From Alphaproteobacteria bacterium (GTDB lineage Bacteria > Pseudomonadota > Alphaproteobacteria > WRAU01 > Hepatincolaceae): a DNA stretch of 64,000 nucleotides. Numbering within the stretch: the first letter of the stretch is position 1; each line of letters opens with the position of its first letter. Below, piece after piece: positions 49,391 to 60,623 of this stretch. Location of the stretch: assembly GCA_009780035.1 (NCBI GenBank), contig WRAU01000008.1, positions 19,569 through 83,568 on the forward strand, read 5' to 3'. The notes under the pieces are model-generated. The model had not been told where the DNA came from and made no database searches. It saw nothing but the letters and a program-made list of their open reading frames with translations. The position numbers and the translations under genes were made by a program.

Positions 49391-49831
49391 TTAAATTTTG
49401 TCAAGAGTTTTTTGAAGGTAATCCTCTAGCAAATTCCTTTTATGCACTGCAGAATCATTAATTTTCAAAGGGCTGTTTAAAACAATTCCGCCGTTTTCTA
49501 AAATTTCAGTTTCTAAAATGTCAATACCGCCGCAGAAAAAAGGGTAGGAATCATCTCCCAATCCTAACAGCACAAATTTTTTACCGAAGATGCTTTTTTT
49601 ATTAGACTGCAGCCAGAATATCTCAAAATCTTCCTGCAGTGATGCCGGATTAATTCCCCAAGTTGATGTGGCAAAAAGGTAAATATCTTTGTCAAAAGCA
49701 TAACTGCTAGGCAGATCGGCGCAGTTTTTTATACTCACGCTAAAATTATTTGCGAGAATATCTCCGCTCATATGGGCAATTTTTTCGGAATTTCCTGTGG
49801 TGGTTCCATAAATTATTAATATGTTTTTCAT
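49391..49831 (-). CDS. Flavodoxin
   Basis: This 146-residue protein has the FMN phosphate-binding loop 'IYGTTTGNSEKIA' (residues about 8-20), the 'TSTWGINP' loop with aromatic near residue 57 and the 'LGLGDDSYPFFCGGIDILE' segment near residue 90, the flavodoxin fold. It carries electrons at low potential. Radical SAM or Fe-S enzymes such as QueG may be partners, but this is inference. It is divergent from queA with 50 bases between. Confidence 0.9.
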   Translation of the reverse strand: MKNILIIYGTTTGNSEKIAHMSGDILANNFSVSIKNCADLPSSYAFDKDIYLFATSTWGINPASLQEDFEIFWLQSNKKSIFGKKFVLLGLGDDSYPFFCGGIDILETEILENGGIVLNSPLKINDSAVHKRNLLEDYLQKTLDKI

Positions 49832-49881
49832 GAGAGTATTTTATGCTATTATTGCGAGTAATGTCAACTTAAGTAAAACCT

Positions 49882-52055
<2,174 letters not shown>

Positions 52056-52070
52056 ATACCAAAAATTCAA

Positions 52071-52099
52071 TTGACAAGATAGTGTAAGTATTTAATAAT
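52071..52099 (+). promoter_or_regulatory. Promoter of leader-RNA module, copy 2
   Basis: TTGACA (52071-52076) and AATAAT (52094-52099) are separated by 17 bases, identical in geometry to copy 1. It lies immediately downstream of tgt. Confidence 0.78.
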
Positions 52100-52103
52100 T
52101 AAT

Positions 52104-52290
52104 TGTGGGACTGAACCCCCCACATAAGCTACAACAACTAATGGTTGCCTAATTCGTAATGTATGTTTCTCATATATTATACATGGGCGGGAGAGCAGAG
52201 AATACAACACCTAGCAATAGGAAATAATCTCACTCTTCCGTTGTAGAGAGAGGGTTCAGTCTCCCGCCCTGTATAATTTATAAAAGAGGA
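52104..52290 (+). ncRNA. Structured leader RNA of unknown class, copy 2
   Basis: Counterpart of the RNA at 48626. The 5' hairpin is GTGGG (52105-52109)/CCCAC (52119-52123), with the outer A-T pair of copy 1 replaced by G-C. The closing helix is GGGCGGGAGA (52185-52194)/TCTCCCGCCC (52260-52269), all Watson-Crick. Inside, GAGA/TCTC with a CCT/AGG hairpin and CTCT/AGAG recur at the same places. Between the 5' hairpin and the junction the sequences diverge (the long inverted repeat of copy 1 is absent). Confidence 0.68.
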
Positions 52291-52297
52291 ACCAATT

Positions 52298-52591
52298 ATG
52301 ACTAATCTCCCAAAAAAGCCAGAACTACAACATTACGATATAAAACAGCAATTTAACAGCCTTTTATATAATTATACTGAAACTCTTAAGCAGTATAATG
52401 AAGTATTGCAAGAACTTAAAAACTCCATAGAAGAAACATCACCCTTGCATGAGATAATAAATATTCACCATAATAAATTATCCCATAAAATAAGATACAT
52501 ACGGGGAGTGCAAAAAACTTTTAAGCGATTTTATAAAATTTATAGGGTAGAAAAATATAGCATATCGTCATACCAATTAAAAAGGGCATGA
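52298..52591 (+). CDS. Small basic helical protein, module copy 2
   Basis: This 97-residue paralogue shares the blocks KKPEL-HYDIKQ-FNSLLYN, LKQY, NSIE, SPLHE, HNK, RYI-GV-K-F-RFYKIY and VEK with the product at 48816. Function unknown. AAGAGGAACC precedes the ATG. The last codons and stop lie in an inverted repeat (52562-52597), which explains why the C-termini of the two paralogues differ. Confidence 0.75.
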   Translation: MTNLPKKPELQHYDIKQQFNSLLYNYTETLKQYNEVLQELKNSIEETSPLHEIINIHHNKLSHKIRYIRGVQKTFKRFYKIYRVEKYSISSYQLKRA

Positions 52592-52597
52592 CGATAT
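52562..52597. repeat. Inverted repeat at the end of module copy 2
   Basis: ATATCGTCAT (52562-52571) pairs with ATGACGATAT (52588-52597), a 10-bp stem. The GTCATACC and ATGAC parts echo the dispersed palindromic family. It covers the stop codon of the upstream gene and lies 8 bases before the convergent VOC gene stop, so it may serve as a bidirectional terminator. Confidence 0.7.
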
Positions 52598-52604
52598 AAT
52601 GAAA

Positions 52605-53045
52605 CTAAGAATGTTTAGGATTTGTTTTAACCAAGCCCCAAATTACATTGAATTTATCTTTCACCATGCCGAATCTGCCGAAGAAGGTATCGCCTAGCGG
52701 CATAATTTCAATAGTTCCTTCAGCATTTTTTAGAAGATTGTAAGATTCATCTAGTTTTGCCGCATCTTCAAAAACTACGCTTACGGATATATTATCGCCG
52801 AATGTAGTTTTAGGAAATTGTTCAGTAGCCACAGTCATAGCTTCGGTTACATGCAGTATAGGTTCGCCGTTAACATGAACTTCGGCATGCAGAATACATT
52901 TTTTAAAGTCTGGTGCGGAAGCATCAATGCCCGGCATTTCAGTGTTATAATGAACATTAGAGGTTTCGCCTTTAAAGGCTTTAACATATAAATCAAGAGC
53001 TTCTTGAGCATTGATAGCAGCAATGCTTGGGATAAATTTTGTCAT
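52605..53045 (-). CDS. PhnB-like VOC-superfamily protein
   Basis: This 146-residue protein has the glyoxalase/VOC beta-alpha-beta pattern of the PhnB/YjdN group: 'FIPSIAAINAQEALDLYVKAFKGE', 'CILHAEVHVNGEPILHVTEAM' and 'EIMPLGDTFFGRFGMVKDKFNVIWGL'. The substrate is unknown; similar proteins are annotated as bleomycin-resistance-like without evidence. It is convergent with module copy 2. Confidence 0.82.
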   Translation of the reverse strand: MTKFIPSIAAINAQEALDLYVKAFKGETSNVHYNTEMPGIDASAPDFKKCILHAEVHVNGEPILHVTEAMTVATEQFPKTTFGDNISVSVVFEDAAKLDESYNLLKNAEGTIEIMPLGDTFFGRFGMVKDKFNVIWGLVKTNPKHS

Positions 53046-53104
53046 TACTAATTTTCCTATATAGAATTAAATTTAAATTAAACAACTATATTATAAAGGA
53101 AATT

Positions 53105-54121
53105 TTATCTTTTTAGAAATTTTTTTAGAATAATATCCTTAAATAAAAGTTCATCAATGCTGCTATTAGTTTTAAGATCAATTTCTAAATAAATTATTTG
53201 TCTTAAAAGTTTTTTTAAGTTAAATAATGACCAAGCCTGCACCTGTGCTTTAAAATTGTTCAGCTGTGCAAAAAATATCGGCGGTTTAATTTCTTTTATG
53301 GCAACATCAATGCTTGCACCATTTTCCATAAGAATTTTCACTAGCAGTAATTTTTGAACATGGGTAAGAATTCCGCGCAGTAAAACAATAGAATTGTTTT
53401 CTTCAAGCAAAGGATTTACCATGGAGTAAGCGAAATCGGCATTAAAATCAAATAAGGCATAAACGAATTTATCAACAGCATTAAGAGAGTTGTTAGCAAT
53501 TAATGCCTCCACATTAATGGCAGTAATGTTTTTACTGTCTGCTGCAAAGAGGGCAATTTTTTCAAGCTCCATATTGGTAATACCCCGATCGTTGCCCAAC
53601 AATGCAACTAAAAGGTTTAATGCTCCTGTTTCAATACTGATGCCGTCTTTTTTCAGCTTTTCAAGAATATTTGCCCTTAAAGCAGCTGGCGTATCTACAT
53701 AGCAGGGAATTGCCAGAGTAGAATCATCAGCATTTTCACAGAGCTTTCTTAAAGATGAAGAGGGAGACAGTTCATTAGCTTTAACAATTAATAAGGTAGC
53801 TGGGTCGGGACTTTTAAGGTATTCTTCTAATTTTTTTGAAAGAAAATCTTTAGCTTCGGCAACTACTATACATTTTTTATCATCGCCGAAAAGCGATACC
53901 GTATAAGCGTTCTCGGCAATAATATTAGGATTTTCTTTAAAGGCAGCCTCATAGATTTGAATATATTGGGAGTCTTCAAAATTATCTCCCAAGAAATTCT
54001 TTCTTAAAATAGATGCCCTCGCGTCAACTAAGCCATAATCAGGACCATATAAAAGCACTGCCCGCGTTTTACTTGGCAAATTATTAATAGTTGATGTTAT
54101 GCTGGCTGTGGCTATTTTCAT
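53105..54121 (-). CDS. holA: DNA polymerase III delta subunit HolA
   Basis: This 338-residue clamp-loader subunit opens the sliding clamp. It shows the N-terminal 'AVLLYGPDYGLVDARASIL', the middle 'VVAEAKDFLSKKLEEYLKSPDPATLLIV' and the C-terminal 'KIALFAAD...FVYALFDFNADFAYSMVNPLLEENNSIVLLRGILTHVQKLL' of the family, with a degenerate Walker A as usual for delta. It overlaps lptE by 4 bases and follows leuS-lptE, the conserved alphaproteobacterial order. Confidence 0.9.
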   Translation of the reverse strand: MKIATASITSTINNLPSKTRAVLLYGPDYGLVDARASILRKNFLGDNFEDSQYIQIYEAAFKENPNIIAENAYTVSLFGDDKKCIVVAEAKDFLSKKLEEYLKSPDPATLLIVKANELSPSSSLRKLCENADDSTLAIPCYVDTPAALRANILEKLKKDGISIETGALNLLVALLGNDRGITNMELEKIALFAADSKNITAINVEALIANNSLNAVDKFVYALFDFNADFAYSMVNPLLEENNSIVLLRGILTHVQKLLLVKILMENGASIDVAIKEIKPPIFFAQLNNFKAQVQAWSLFNLKKLLRQIIYLEIDLKTNSSIDELLFKDIILKKFLKR

Positions 54122-54696
54122 GGAGTTGGAATCTCCATAGAATTTTCAGTTAAATCTGGATTTTTTTTAGGAGCTGTCTGCTGTTCAATAATTTCTGGAT
54201 TCTCTTGAATTTTTAGCATTAAACTAAAAGTTTTTAAAGCAATATCGCGGGCGATGGTTCTAGCTATAGTTTCTTCAGTAAGTTGCTCGTTAAGGGCATT
54301 AGACTGTCCTATTTTTTCAATATTAAAAGATTCAGAATATGTATTGGTAATTTTTAAAAGCACAGCATTGGTTGGCTTATAAGTTATATTCCAATTAACT
54401 ACAATGCTTACACGGTTGCGGGAGGCAAATCCGTTAGCAGCAGTTAGATAAAAATCGCTTGCTTTCGTGGTTTCTACATTTATAACAAAATTGGTAGCTT
54501 CATAATCGCGGTTAGGGAAATACTCTAGCAGGGTATTTCTAATTATCATTCCCCGTCTTTCTGCAATATCATTAACAAAAATATTGTTATAAACTTTATG
54601 CTCGGCAAATATATTGCTGCAGCTGGTTAATAAAGCTATAGCAATGCCAGCCAAAAAATATTTATACAAGCACATTAATAATTTTTTTTGGAACAT
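54118..54696 (-). CDS. lptE: LPS-assembly lipoprotein LptE
   Basis: This 192-residue protein has a signal peptide with lipobox LLTSC (cysteine near residue 26) and an alpha/beta domain with 'RGMIIRNTLLEYF' and 'IARTIARDIALKTFSLML' as in alphaproteobacterial LptE. It plugs LptD in the outer membrane for LPS insertion. The annotated start overlaps leuS by 35 bases; ATG at 54675 would overlap by 14 and also gives a good signal peptide. The C-terminus is Pro/Glu/Thr-rich. Confidence 0.85.
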   Translation of the reverse strand: MFQKKLLMCLYKYFLAGIAIALLTSCSNIFAEHKVYNNIFVNDIAERRGMIIRNTLLEYFPNRDYEATNFVINVETTKASDFYLTAANGFASRNRVSIVVNWNITYKPTNAVLLKITNTYSESFNIEKIGQSNALNEQLTEETIARTIARDIALKTFSLMLKIQENPEIIEQQTAPKKNPDLTENSMEIPTP

Positions 54697-57190
54697 AAAT
54701 TACTTTCTTTATAGGATTATCGCTTAAAATTTTATTTACCGCAGGGATCTCTTTTATGGCAGTTAGAAGGTTTTCTTGAGATATATCTGCATCTACTTCA
54801 AGGCTTCCTCTTGTTTTTCCAGATATTTGCACGGCAATAGTTATTTTGTTGCTGGCTAAGTATTGACTATCAACATTTGGAAAAGGAGTTTCGGTTAATG
54901 AAGTTTTATTGCCTAAATCTTCCCAAATTTCTTCAGTAATATGGGGAATAAAAGGATTTAAAGTTTGTGTCAGCACAGTAATGCCATATTTTAATAGCGC
55001 TGGCGCAATATTTTCCTTAGATGAATCTAGCAAATTAAACAGTTCACGGTTTAAAGCCACTGCTTTATTAAGATGCAGAGCAGTAATATTGTTTTCAATT
55101 TCTAAGATATATTTTTGAATTTTCGCATAAACAACAATTTCTTTTTCAGATAGCTTTGCTGTATCTAAAGAACTACTAGTTTCTGCATTTTGCGCTAAAC
55201 GCCAGTATCTGTTAATAAATTTGTAAATGCCTTCAACCCCCACATCTGTCCATTCTAAGTCTTTATCGGGAGGAGAATCTGAAAGCACAAATAAACGCGC
55301 TGTATCTGCACCATAAACCTTACAAATATAGTCTGGGTCAACTGTATTTCTCTTTGATTTTGACATTTTCTCTGATTTGCCTACAGCAACCGGCAGTTTC
55401 GTTTCAAAATGGATAGGGCTATTGTTTTCGTCATACATAACTTCCGATGGGTAAAGCCATTTGCCGTCAGCGCTTTTATAAGTTTTATGAGAAATCATGC
55501 CTTGAGTCATAAGTGCCTTGAAAGGTTCTTTAAGATTTTTATTAATATTGCCTAAAATATTTAATTTAACTAAGGCTTTAAGAAAAAACCTTGCATATAA
55601 CAAGTGCATAACCGCATGTTCTACCCCACCGATGTATTGATCTACCGGCAGCCAGTAATTTATTGCTGATGATTCAAAAGGATTATTTTCTAAAACGGTG
55701 GGATACCTTAAAAAATACCATGAAGATTCAAAGAAAGTATCAAAAGTATCAGTTTCGCGGGTAGCACTGCCGCCGCAATTAGGGCATGAGGTATGCTTCC
55801 AAGTTGGGTGGTTATCAAGCGGGTTGCCGCTTTTGGTAAAATCAACATCGGAGGGTAGGGTAATTGGCAGATTCTCTTTTTTTTCTGGCACTACACCGCA
55901 GGAATTACAATAAACAATCGGAATCGGACAACCCCAATAACGTTGTCGTGATACACCCCAGTCTTTAAGGCGATAGTTGGTTTTACTTTCACCCATGCCA
56001 TGTTCTGCTAAATAGGAAATTATTGCTTTTGAGGCTTTAGCTGTGGTTAAATTATTAAGAAAATCGGAGTTAATCATAATGCCATCCTCTTCAAAGGGAA
56101 GAATTTCTGCACTTACCACTTGTTTAATTGCTAAATTGTATTTTTTAGCAAATTCAAAGTCTCTAGCATCATGGGCAGGGCAGCCAAAAATGCAGGCGGT
56201 GCCATAGTCTAGCACATAATTACAGAGATATACAGGTATTTCCGTATTGTTAATGGGATTAATCGCAGTTAAACCGGTATTTATGCCTTTTTTTTCCTCA
56301 GTATTAATAGTTTCTTCAATTGTGCCAGCAGATTGGGTTTCTTTAATAAATTCTGCGACAGCAGGATTTTTAGCGGCTAAATATGCTGCCAGCGGGTGAT
56401 GGATTGAAAGCCCGATAAAACTCGCACCGAACAAAGTTTCAGGACGAGTGCTGTAAACTGTTATTTTTTCGCTTAATCTTTTTATATTAAAAAATATATT
56501 TGCGCCAAAAGATTTCCCAATCCAATTTTGCTGCATGGTTTTAACTTTATCACTCCAGCCGTCTAGCAGGGATAAGTCATTCAGTAAGTCTTCAGCGAAA
56601 TCAGTAATTTTTAAAAACCATTGGTTAAGTTTTTTTTGTTCCACAATAGCGCCCGAACGCCAGCCGCGCCCATCAACTACTTGCTCGTTGGCAAGCACAG
56701 TATTTTCAACCGGATCCCAATTAACCCAAGATTCCTTTTTATAAGCTAAACCTTTTTGAAAAAAATCTATAAAAATTCCTTGCTCTATTTTGTAATAGTC
56801 TGGTGAGCAGGTAATAACTTCCACATTCCAGTCAATGGCAAAACCAAGTTTTGCAAATTGATTTTTCATATAGGCGATATTATCATAAGTCCATTTTTCT
56901 GGATGGGTATTATTTTCGCGGGCGGCATTTTCAGCCGGCAAGCCAAAAGCGTCCCAACCCATTGGGTGCAGCACATTATAATTTTTATTTTTTTTGTAGC
57001 GTGCTAAAACATCGCCGAGTGTATAGTTTCTTACATGTCCCATGTGCATTTTCCCCGAAGGATAAGGAAACATTTCCAGCACATAATATTTTGGTTTATG
57101 AGATTTTTTTTCATAGGCAAAGGCATTTAGCGACGGCCATTTTTTCTGCCATTTATCTTCAATAGTTTTAAAAGAATAGCTTTTTTCCAT
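54662..57190 (-). CDS. leuS: Leucyl-tRNA synthetase
   Basis: This 842-residue class I synthetase shows the HIGH variant HMGH in 'PYPSGKMHMGHVRNY' (near residue 50), the editing domain (residues about 220-415) with 'TRPETLFGASF' and the KMSKS loop in 'EKMSKSKRNTVDP' near residue 610. A zinc-binding insert with CNSCG and CPNCG lies near residues 435-475. It charges tRNA-Leu. Confidence 0.97.
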   Translation of the reverse strand: MEKSYSFKTIEDKWQKKWPSLNAFAYEKKSHKPKYYVLEMFPYPSGKMHMGHVRNYTLGDVLARYKKNKNYNVLHPMGWDAFGLPAENAARENNTHPEKWTYDNIAYMKNQFAKLGFAIDWNVEVITCSPDYYKIEQGIFIDFFQKGLAYKKESWVNWDPVENTVLANEQVVDGRGWRSGAIVEQKKLNQWFLKITDFAEDLLNDLSLLDGWSDKVKTMQQNWIGKSFGANIFFNIKRLSEKITVYSTRPETLFGASFIGLSIHHPLAAYLAAKNPAVAEFIKETQSAGTIEETINTEEKKGINTGLTAINPINNTEIPVYLCNYVLDYGTACIFGCPAHDARDFEFAKKYNLAIKQVVSAEILPFEEDGIMINSDFLNNLTTAKASKAIISYLAEHGMGESKTNYRLKDWGVSRQRYWGCPIPIVYCNSCGVVPEKKENLPITLPSDVDFTKSGNPLDNHPTWKHTSCPNCGGSATRETDTFDTFFESSWYFLRYPTVLENNPFESSAINYWLPVDQYIGGVEHAVMHLLYARFFLKALVKLNILGNINKNLKEPFKALMTQGMISHKTYKSADGKWLYPSEVMYDENNSPIHFETKLPVAVGKSEKMSKSKRNTVDPDYICKVYGADTARLFVLSDSPPDKDLEWTDVGVEGIYKFINRYWRLAQNAETSSSLDTAKLSEKEIVVYAKIQKYILEIENNITALHLNKAVALNRELFNLLDSSKENIAPALLKYGITVLTQTLNPFIPHITEEIWEDLGNKTSLTETPFPNVDSQYLASNKITIAVQISGKTRGSLEVDADISQENLLTAIKEIPAVNKILSDNPIKKVIYVPKKIINVLV

Positions 57191-57195
57191 GATGA

Positions 57196-57606
57196 TTATT
57201 TCTCGCCAAGCAGGTATTGAATCCGCAATTGGCGGGCAGTATTTAATATTGCATTTTCTAATTTAATTGGCATATCGGCAGATACAGCAGCATTAACCCA
57301 TGCTCCTCCGCTTTTTACCTGTTTAAAAACCTTAACTTGCACAGTGCTGGAGGTGAGATTTTCTTCAAGAATGTAAATATCCATTTTATATTTTTCGTTT
57401 TCATTTAAAGAATACCAATCGGTAATAATTACTCCGGCAAAAGGATCGGCAGAAACAAGAGGCATAAAGTTTACCAGTTTCAGTGCCGAATACCAAGCAA
57501 AGCGATTAACCCCAATTTTATAGGGAGCCTCAGCTGCCTGCGCACCTATAGCAAAACTTAATAATAGGAATAGAGTGTAAATGAATGCGGATATTTTTTT
57601 CTTCAT
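57196..57606 (-). CDS. DUF3576 lipoprotein-like periplasmic protein
   Basis: This 136-residue protein has a cleavable signal peptide (to about residue 24, 'AIGAQAAEA') and the DUF3576 core 'GVNRFAWYSALKLVNFMPLVSADPFAGVIITDWYS...VNAAVSADMPIKLENAILNTARQLRIQYLLGE'. It sits upstream of leuS in alphaproteobacteria, here 5 bases from the leuS start. Function unknown. Confidence 0.87.
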   Translation of the reverse strand: MKKKISAFIYTLFLLLSFAIGAQAAEAPYKIGVNRFAWYSALKLVNFMPLVSADPFAGVIITDWYSLNENEKYKMDIYILEENLTSSTVQVKVFKQVKSGGAWVNAAVSADMPIKLENAILNTARQLRIQYLLGEK

Positions 57607-57678
57607 AAGACTTTGACTGTTAAATAAATTAATATATAATCATATAATATTATTACGAAAATTAAAAAAATTCAAATT

Positions 57679-58725
57679 ATGATTAGAAAAAAAGCCAAAA
57701 CTATTATTTTTCCTATTTTTTTGTTAATAGGAGCTGTCTTATTTTTGGCAGTAGCTGCTAATGCTTTTGAATATAATAATTCTACTTTTTTAAAAATCAG
57801 CAACCTTCCTAATAACAAAAATGCTAGACTTGGCGGATATATGAGCAATAAGCTTAATTTTACAAGCCTTAGCTTTGAGGCTAATCTGTTGTTAGATGAT
57901 GACAGCTACATATATTCCCTAGAAAATAGAAATGCTTTAACCTATGCCAGAGGAAGCGGCGGCGCCTCTTACACTGGCGAAACTTACTTTATGTCTTTAG
58001 GTTTTTTTGACAGCGTGGCTTCACGGAATGCTTATAATCAATTATTTGAATCGCAGAATCAATCTTTTGGTGTTAAGGCGCTATCACGGCTGAATAGTGA
58101 GATGCAAAATTATTATACGCTAATGTCAGCATATATAGAAAATAATACAGCTTTAAGTGCATTGTTTCTTAAAAGTTTTTTTGATGAATCTTTATATTTT
58201 GGGGTTTCACTAACGCCTTCTATGCAATATTCAATAACCCCTCACCGTTCTATATCTTACCAAGAAGATAAATCTGCGCTTGATGCCACTGTAATTTATT
58301 ATAATGAGTATGATGGTTTGGGCTATGGTTTTAATGGTTCTTCCCGATATTATGTAAATATTAACAACGGCACAGACAGTGCTATGGATGCGGCAGCAGG
58401 GTTAGTTTTAGATTATTTTGGATTTTCTTTGAAAGGTCGGGCTTTGTGGGGTGATAATAATTTTGAATTAAATACAGGTGAGACCACAGAATATAAAGCC
58501 TTTGAAGCCAGCCTTTATTATAGCATATCGCAGATTGTATTGGGAGGGTATTATTTGAATTCTGATATTAGAACGCATAATACCCGCTATCAAACAGAAA
58601 TATTAGAATTAGATGTCCAGTATAATTTAGGCGAAAATTTCGCATTATATTCGGCTGTATTTTATGAAACTTTAAGATTAAATAATAACTCTGGGTTATT
58701 ACTAGGTTTTTCAGCGAGTCTTTAG
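57679..58725 (+). CDS. Outer-membrane beta-barrel (porin-like) protein
   Basis: This 348-residue protein has a long signal peptide (residues about 1-28, ending in AANAF) followed by alternating amphipathic beta-strands rich in Tyr, Ser and Gly, such as 'YFMSLGFFDSVASRNAYNQLF' and 'LYFGVSLTPSMQYSI'. Strand spacing suggests a barrel of about 14-16 strands, as in gram-negative porins. The last residues (LLLGFSASL) lack the terminal phenylalanine common in such barrels. No specific substrate can be assigned. It is followed by yggS after only 1 base. Confidence 0.72.
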   Translation: MIRKKAKTIIFPIFLLIGAVLFLAVAANAFEYNNSTFLKISNLPNNKNARLGGYMSNKLNFTSLSFEANLLLDDDSYIYSLENRNALTYARGSGGASYTGETYFMSLGFFDSVASRNAYNQLFESQNQSFGVKALSRLNSEMQNYYTLMSAYIENNTALSALFLKSFFDESLYFGVSLTPSMQYSITPHRSISYQEDKSALDATVIYYNEYDGLGYGFNGSSRYYVNINNGTDSAMDAAAGLVLDYFGFSLKGRALWGDNNFELNTGETTEYKAFEASLYYSISQIVLGGYYLNSDIRTHNTRYQTEILELDVQYNLGENFALYSAVFYETLRLNNNSGLLLGFSASL

Positions 58726-58726
58726 T

Positions 58727-59395
58727 ATGAATAATGATGTATGCGGCAATCTTATTAAGGTTGAAAATGAAATCCAAAGAATTTCACAAGAGTTTAACTG
58801 CAAAAAATTACCAAAATTAATTGCAGTTTCTAAAAACCAAGAATCAGAAAAAATAGAACATGCTATTAATTGCGGACAGATAGACTTTGCTGAAAATTAT
58901 ATTCAAGAGGCAGAAGCCAAATGGGTGCATTTAAAAAAGAAATACCCTGCAGTAAGATTGCATTTAATTGGGAATCTTCAAAAGAATAAAGTTAAAAAAG
59001 CTCTGCATTTGTTTGATTGTATTCATACTATTGACAGCTTTGCGCTTTTAAAAAAAACTTCACAAGTATGCCTAGCGGAAAATTTAAAAAACAAAACCTT
59101 TTTAATACAAATCCTGCTTGATAAAAACTCTTCTGCTAAGCATGGGTTATTGCCGATTGAGCTACCAGATCTGCTGAAACAAGCTCTTGAATTAAATTTA
59201 AATATTACGGGATTAATGGGTGTAGCCTCTGTAAAAAATTCCTTGCAGGATTTTACTGTTTTAGCAAAGCTGGCTACACAGAACAATTTAAGTGAGTTAA
59301 GCATGGGCATGAGCGGCGATTATGCTGCTGCAATTCAGTGCGGTTCTACTATGCTGCGCTTAGGCACGGCGATTTTTGGAGAAAGGCAGACATGA
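58727..59395 (+). CDS. yggS: Pyridoxal phosphate homeostasis protein (YggS/PLPBP family)
   Basis: This 222-residue TIM-barrel protein binds PLP through the lysine in 'KLIAVSKNQ' (near residue 35) and shows 'HLIGNLQKNKVKKAL' and 'LSMGMSGDYAAAIQCGSTMLRLGTAIFG' at the C-terminus. It buffers PLP and affects amino-acid metabolism. It overlaps the next gene by 4 bases (ATGA), a coupled pair. Confidence 0.94.
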   Translation: MNNDVCGNLIKVENEIQRISQEFNCKKLPKLIAVSKNQESEKIEHAINCGQIDFAENYIQEAEAKWVHLKKKYPAVRLHLIGNLQKNKVKKALHLFDCIHTIDSFALLKKTSQVCLAENLKNKTFLIQILLDKNSSAKHGLLPIELPDLLKQALELNLNITGLMGVASVKNSLQDFTVLAKLATQNNLSELSMGMSGDYAAAIQCGSTMLRLGTAIFGERQT

Positions 59396-59997
59396 AAAAT
59401 ATTTATATTTATTTTGCAGACAAGATAATCAGTGAGAAATTTTTTAATTATCTTAAAAATTATTTCAATAATGTTTTTATTTTTACAGACAAGGCTGATA
59501 CAGTAATAGCAAGCATTATAATTACTGATTTAATAGGGTTTAAAGAAAATTTCCAAAAACTGAAAAATACGCAGATTTTGCTGTTATGTGCTGCCGAAGA
59601 ACTAAAAGGAATCCATATAGCTGAAAATATTATTCATTTAAATATACCCATAAAAATGGACGAATTAACAGCAGTTTTAGAACAAAAAAGTTTTGCTGCA
59701 GCTAATGTCTATAGATATAAAAATTATGTGCTGGATATTAATAATAATGTGTTATTTAAGGAAGATGTCCCTATTGCTTTAAGTGAAAAAGAATCCCTAA
59801 TTTTAAAAGAATTTTTTAACAGTCCTAATAAGATTATAACGAAAGAGTATTTTTTGAGTGCTGTATGGAATATTAACAATACGGATGTTCATTCCCAAAG
59901 TTTAGAAAGTTATGTATCTGCCCTTAGAAAAAAGTTCCAAGATAGCAATATTAATTTAACTATCAGCAAGGAAAAAGAGGGTTATATTTTAATGTAG
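59392..59997 (+). CDS. OmpR-type winged-helix response regulator with degenerate receiver
   Basis: From ATG 59392 the protein has 201 residues. The frame extends upstream to 59338 but that part lies in yggS. Residues about 105-201 form a winged helix: 'LDINNNVLFKEDVPIALSEKESLILKEFFNSPNKIITKEYFLSAVWN' and 'SQSLESYVSALRKKF'. Residues 1-100 have the alternating beta-alpha pattern of a receiver, but the acidic pocket and phosphorylation site are not clear. No histidine kinase is adjacent. It probably regulates transcription in an unknown way. Confidence 0.8.
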   Translation: MKNIYIYFADKIISEKFFNYLKNYFNNVFIFTDKADTVIASIIITDLIGFKENFQKLKNTQILLLCAAEELKGIHIAENIIHLNIPIKMDELTAVLEQKSFAAANVYRYKNYVLDINNNVLFKEDVPIALSEKESLILKEFFNSPNKIITKEYFLSAVWNINNTDVHSQSLESYVSALRKKFQDSNINLTISKEKEGYILM

Positions 59998-60020
59998 CCA
60001 TGCCTTAAAGCTAAATGTTA

Positions 60021-60623
60021 TTAGTGTTTTGCAAGCAGGCTAAGAATTTTATCTTTACTAAGAGAATCAAAATGATTTAAAATTAAACGATTGCTTTTTA
60101 GCCCAAGCCCTTCCGCAATATTTAAGAAATCTTGTGTTTGTTCGGTAGTTAGCATATCACGGCTCAGCAACCAAAAGCTAGATTTATCAGGGCTGCCAAT
60201 AATTAGTTGAGTGTAGTCTTCATTAACATAAAAAATCATTAAATTTCCCCGCGAGAACGCCCTAAAAAATCTCATAACGCCGGTGTATTCAACAAATAAT
60301 AATTGTTTCCCTATGTTTCTGTGTTTTTTATCTCGCGCCAGCGAGGCTAAAAGCTCTCTTTTCTGCACATTGCCGGTTGAGGTAATACATATTTTTGTAA
60401 TAAGAATTTCTTCCAATGGCGATATTTGATAATTCATAGCAGAGTAATCGCATCTTTTTTGCAGAAAATTAGGGGTTCTTGCCATTTCCAGCCAAGTGCC
60501 GTTAAGTTTTTGCAGATTTATAGTTGGGATATTAATCTCATCATCTTCTGCTTTTAGGCTTAAAGAAAAAACTATAGTCAATGCTATAATTAAACATGTT
60601 TTTAAAAGGCTATTTAGCTTCAT
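60021..60623 (-). CDS. Lipocalin-family protein
   Basis: This 200-residue protein has a signal peptide (residues about 1-25) and the bacterial lipocalin pattern: 'LNGTWLEMARTPNFLQKRCDYSAMNY' at the start of the barrel (the G-x-W motif) and 'YTQLIIGSPDKSSFWLLSRD' with 'FLNIAEGLGLKSNRLILN' near the end. Blc-like lipocalins bind lysophospholipids or other lipids at the outer membrane. Here the lipobox is not clear, so it may be soluble. It overlaps lolA by 14 bases. Confidence 0.84.
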   Translation of the reverse strand: MKLNSLLKTCLIIALTIVFSLSLKAEDDEINIPTINLQKLNGTWLEMARTPNFLQKRCDYSAMNYQISPLEEILITKICITSTGNVQKRELLASLARDKKHRNIGKQLLFVEYTGVMRFFRAFSRGNLMIFYVNEDYTQLIIGSPDKSSFWLLSRDMLTTEQTQDFLNIAEGLGLKSNRLILNHFDSLSKDKILSLLAKH

